Shown here one piece after another: positions 6,128-6,202 of a DNA stretch of 6,202 nt. The notes below the pieces were generated by a model that saw only the letters and a program-made list of their open reading frames with translations, was not told the DNA's origin and did no database searches. The translations under genes and the position numbers were made by a program. This DNA is from Candidatus Eiseniibacteriota bacterium. Its GTDB lineage: Bacteria > JAFGKV01. Within the stretch, counting starts at the first letter, position 1. Each line of letters starts with the position of its first letter. Location: the NCBI GenBank assembly GCA_025453925.1, contig JALOPK010000271.1:1-6202 (forward strand), written 5' to 3'.

Positions 6128-6202
6128 TTACCGCCGCAGGCCGAGTTCTGCAACAATCGCTCGGTACCGGGCGACATCTTTCCACTTGAGGTAGTCAAGC
6201 AA
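6128..6202 (-). CDS. rpsO: 30S ribosomal protein S15, C-terminal 24 residues
   Basis: Reading the minus strand from the right edge gives 24 codons ending LLDYLKWKDVARYRAIVAEL then GLRR and TAA. This is the C-terminal helix and GLRR terminus of S15, a small-subunit protein that binds 16S rRNA helices. The start lies outside the window. rpsO directly upstream of pnp is one of the most conserved gene pairs in bacteria, which supports the identification despite the short fragment. The stop is nine bases before the pnp start. Confidence 0.93.
   Translation of the reverse strand: MLDYLKWKDVARYRAIVAELGLRR

Overview
This is a GC-rich bacterial chromosomal window with ordinary gene packing. Recognisable genes are rpsO (C-terminal end only), pnp, an M16 zinc peptidase, an XdhC/CoxI-type molybdoenzyme maturation factor, a creatininase-family amidohydrolase and the N-terminal part of a secreted protein. 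High GC, strong AGGAG-type ribosome sites and the rpsO-pnp-M16 peptidase order fit a free-living, GC-rich bacterium. The sequence alone does not support a phylum assignment. No tRNA, rRNA, CRISPR array, insertion sequence or phage gene was seen.

Layout. Right half (6202 down to 2692, minus strand): rpsO end, pnp, then an M16 peptidase, with 9-nt gaps at both junctions, so almost certainly one operon linking a ribosomal protein, RNA turnover and proteolysis. Converging on it from the left is the XdhC-like gene (plus strand, 1620-2651), separated from the peptidase stop by 40 bp. Left part (minus strand): the creatininase-family gene (1395-694) diverges from the XdhC gene across a 224-bp control region. 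After a further 174-bp gap comes a secreted protein gene (start 519) that runs off the left edge. No stretch longer than 300 bases lacks a gene.

The main anomaly is in pnp. Its coding sequence is split between two reading frames at about position 5065. At the same point about 13 conserved residues of the second RNase PH domain (the TLGT-x-x-D-x-Q block) are absent. Residues 1-351 lie in one frame and 355 C-terminal residues lie in another. Adding back about 13 residues gives the normal length of about 719. This looks like a deletion of about 38 bp (41 is also possible): either a real mutation or an assembly error. It is not a simple one-base sequencing slip.

No clearly new biological system is visible. 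Beyond pnp, the points worth a second look are the changed metal-site loop of the creatininase homologue, the XdhC factor without a molybdoenzyme in view, and inverted repeats and promoter-like sites in the two intergenic gaps.
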